From the NCBI GenBank assembly GCA_030837265.1, contig JAUPKV010000227.1, forward strand, positions 1 to 5,529: a stretch of DNA of 5,529 nt, written 5' to 3'. Below are positions 5,282 to 5,529 of the stretch, piece by piece (position 1 is the first letter of the stretch; every line of letters begins with the position of its first letter). The stretch is from Methanobacteriota archaeon (GTDB lineage Archaea; Halobacteriota; Methanosarcinia; Methanosarcinales; Methanosarcinaceae). The translations under genes were made by a program, and so were the position numbers. A model generated the notes under the pieces. The model ran no database searches. It was given only the letters and a program-made list of their open reading frames with translations, and was not told where the DNA came from.

Positions 5282-5529
5282 ATGATATTCAGTTCAGTTT
5301 CATTTATTCAAATCGTTATGCTTACAAGCAATTTCCTTGTTCCGTTAGTAATAACTGCGGTCTCAATGCCGTACTTTATCCGGAAGCTGACCGAAAATAA
5401 TATTGTAGCAAAGGATGTTTACAAAAAAGGACTGCCAACGGTAGCAGACCGTGGAGGGACTGCAATTCTGTTGATTGCAATGCTTTCCCTTTCTATGAAC
5501 TCTCTCTTTTTCAAGTTCACGTCCACAAA
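5282..5529 (+). CDS. Polyprenyl-phosphate sugar-1-phosphate transferase, MraY/WecA/Alg7 type (first 82 residues; 3' end outside window)
   Basis: The frame starts with ATG at 5282 and stays open to the window edge. A hydrophobic segment (about residues 8-30) is followed by R34-K-L, then the cytoplasmic-loop pattern D45-x2-K48-K-G-x-P52-T-x4-G58-G59. A second hydrophobic segment begins at about 60. This first-span/DxxKxxxPxxxxxGG arrangement marks the family that transfers UDP-sugar phosphate, commonly GlcNAc-1-phosphate, to a polyprenyl or dolichyl phosphate, the first step of glycan or N-glycan assembly in the cytoplasmic membrane leaflet. In archaea such enzymes include AglH. The catalytic aspartates lie further downstream, outside the window, so substrate and completeness cannot be judged. 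GGTGAGG (5264-5270) is the ribosome-binding candidate, but the spacing is long (about 11-13 bases). The ATG at 5318 (residue 13) is a possible alternative start without its own site. With the upstream MBOAT/SGNH pair it suggests a surface-glycan locus, though nearly 800 bases separate them. Confidence 0.75.
   Translation, partial: MIFSSVSFIQIVMLTSNFLVPLVITAVSMPYFIRKLTENNIVAKDVYKKGLPTVADRGGTAILLIAMLSLSMNSLFFKFTST

Overview
The window looks like chromosomal DNA from a methanogenic archaeon, most likely Methanosarcina or a close relative. This is an inference. It rests on an archaeal-type indolepyruvate:ferredoxin oxidoreductase operon (iorAB), Shine-Dalgarno sequences of the GGAGGTGA type, A+T-rich intergenic DNA with T-tract endings, and an IS5-family transposase remnant of a kind I associate with Methanosarcina genomes. 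No search was run.

Layout. Bases 1-860 hold the end of iorA (its ferredoxin-like domain) and all of iorB. They overlap by ATGA and end in a hairpin plus T-tracts. Bases 938-1453, on the opposite strand and convergent with iorB, encode a VanZ-like membrane protein. A 429-base A+T-rich gap (1454-1882) separates it from a divergent pair. The first gene of the pair (1883-2938) encodes a membrane-anchored SGNH-hydrolase-like protein of the DltD/AlgJ type. The second (3023-4492, TTG start) encodes an MBOAT O-acyltransferase of the AlgI/DltB type. Next comes a 294-base internally deleted IS5-type element (4498-4791), then about 490 bases without a gene. The window ends inside the start of a MraY/WecA/Alg7-type polyprenyl-phosphate sugar-1-phosphate transferase (5282 onward).

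How they work together. iorAB is a self-contained metabolic operon for ferredoxin-linked aryl-pyruvate oxidation. The genes to its right are all envelope related. The MBOAT protein would carry acyl groups across the membrane or onto a carrier. The SGNH-like partner would finish the O-acylation of an extracytoplasmic glycan or polymer. The lipid-linked sugar transferase at the right edge starts glycan assembly. I infer that 1883 to beyond the right edge is part of a surface-polysaccharide or glycosylation locus, with the IS remnant marking it as rearrangeable. Sample lines of this part are clearly A+T-richer than iorB (about 27% G+C at 2041-2100 and 35% at 3601-3660, against 52% at 301-360 and 45% at 541-600). 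No wholly new system is visible. The most interesting item is the archaeal MBOAT/SGNH acylation pair.
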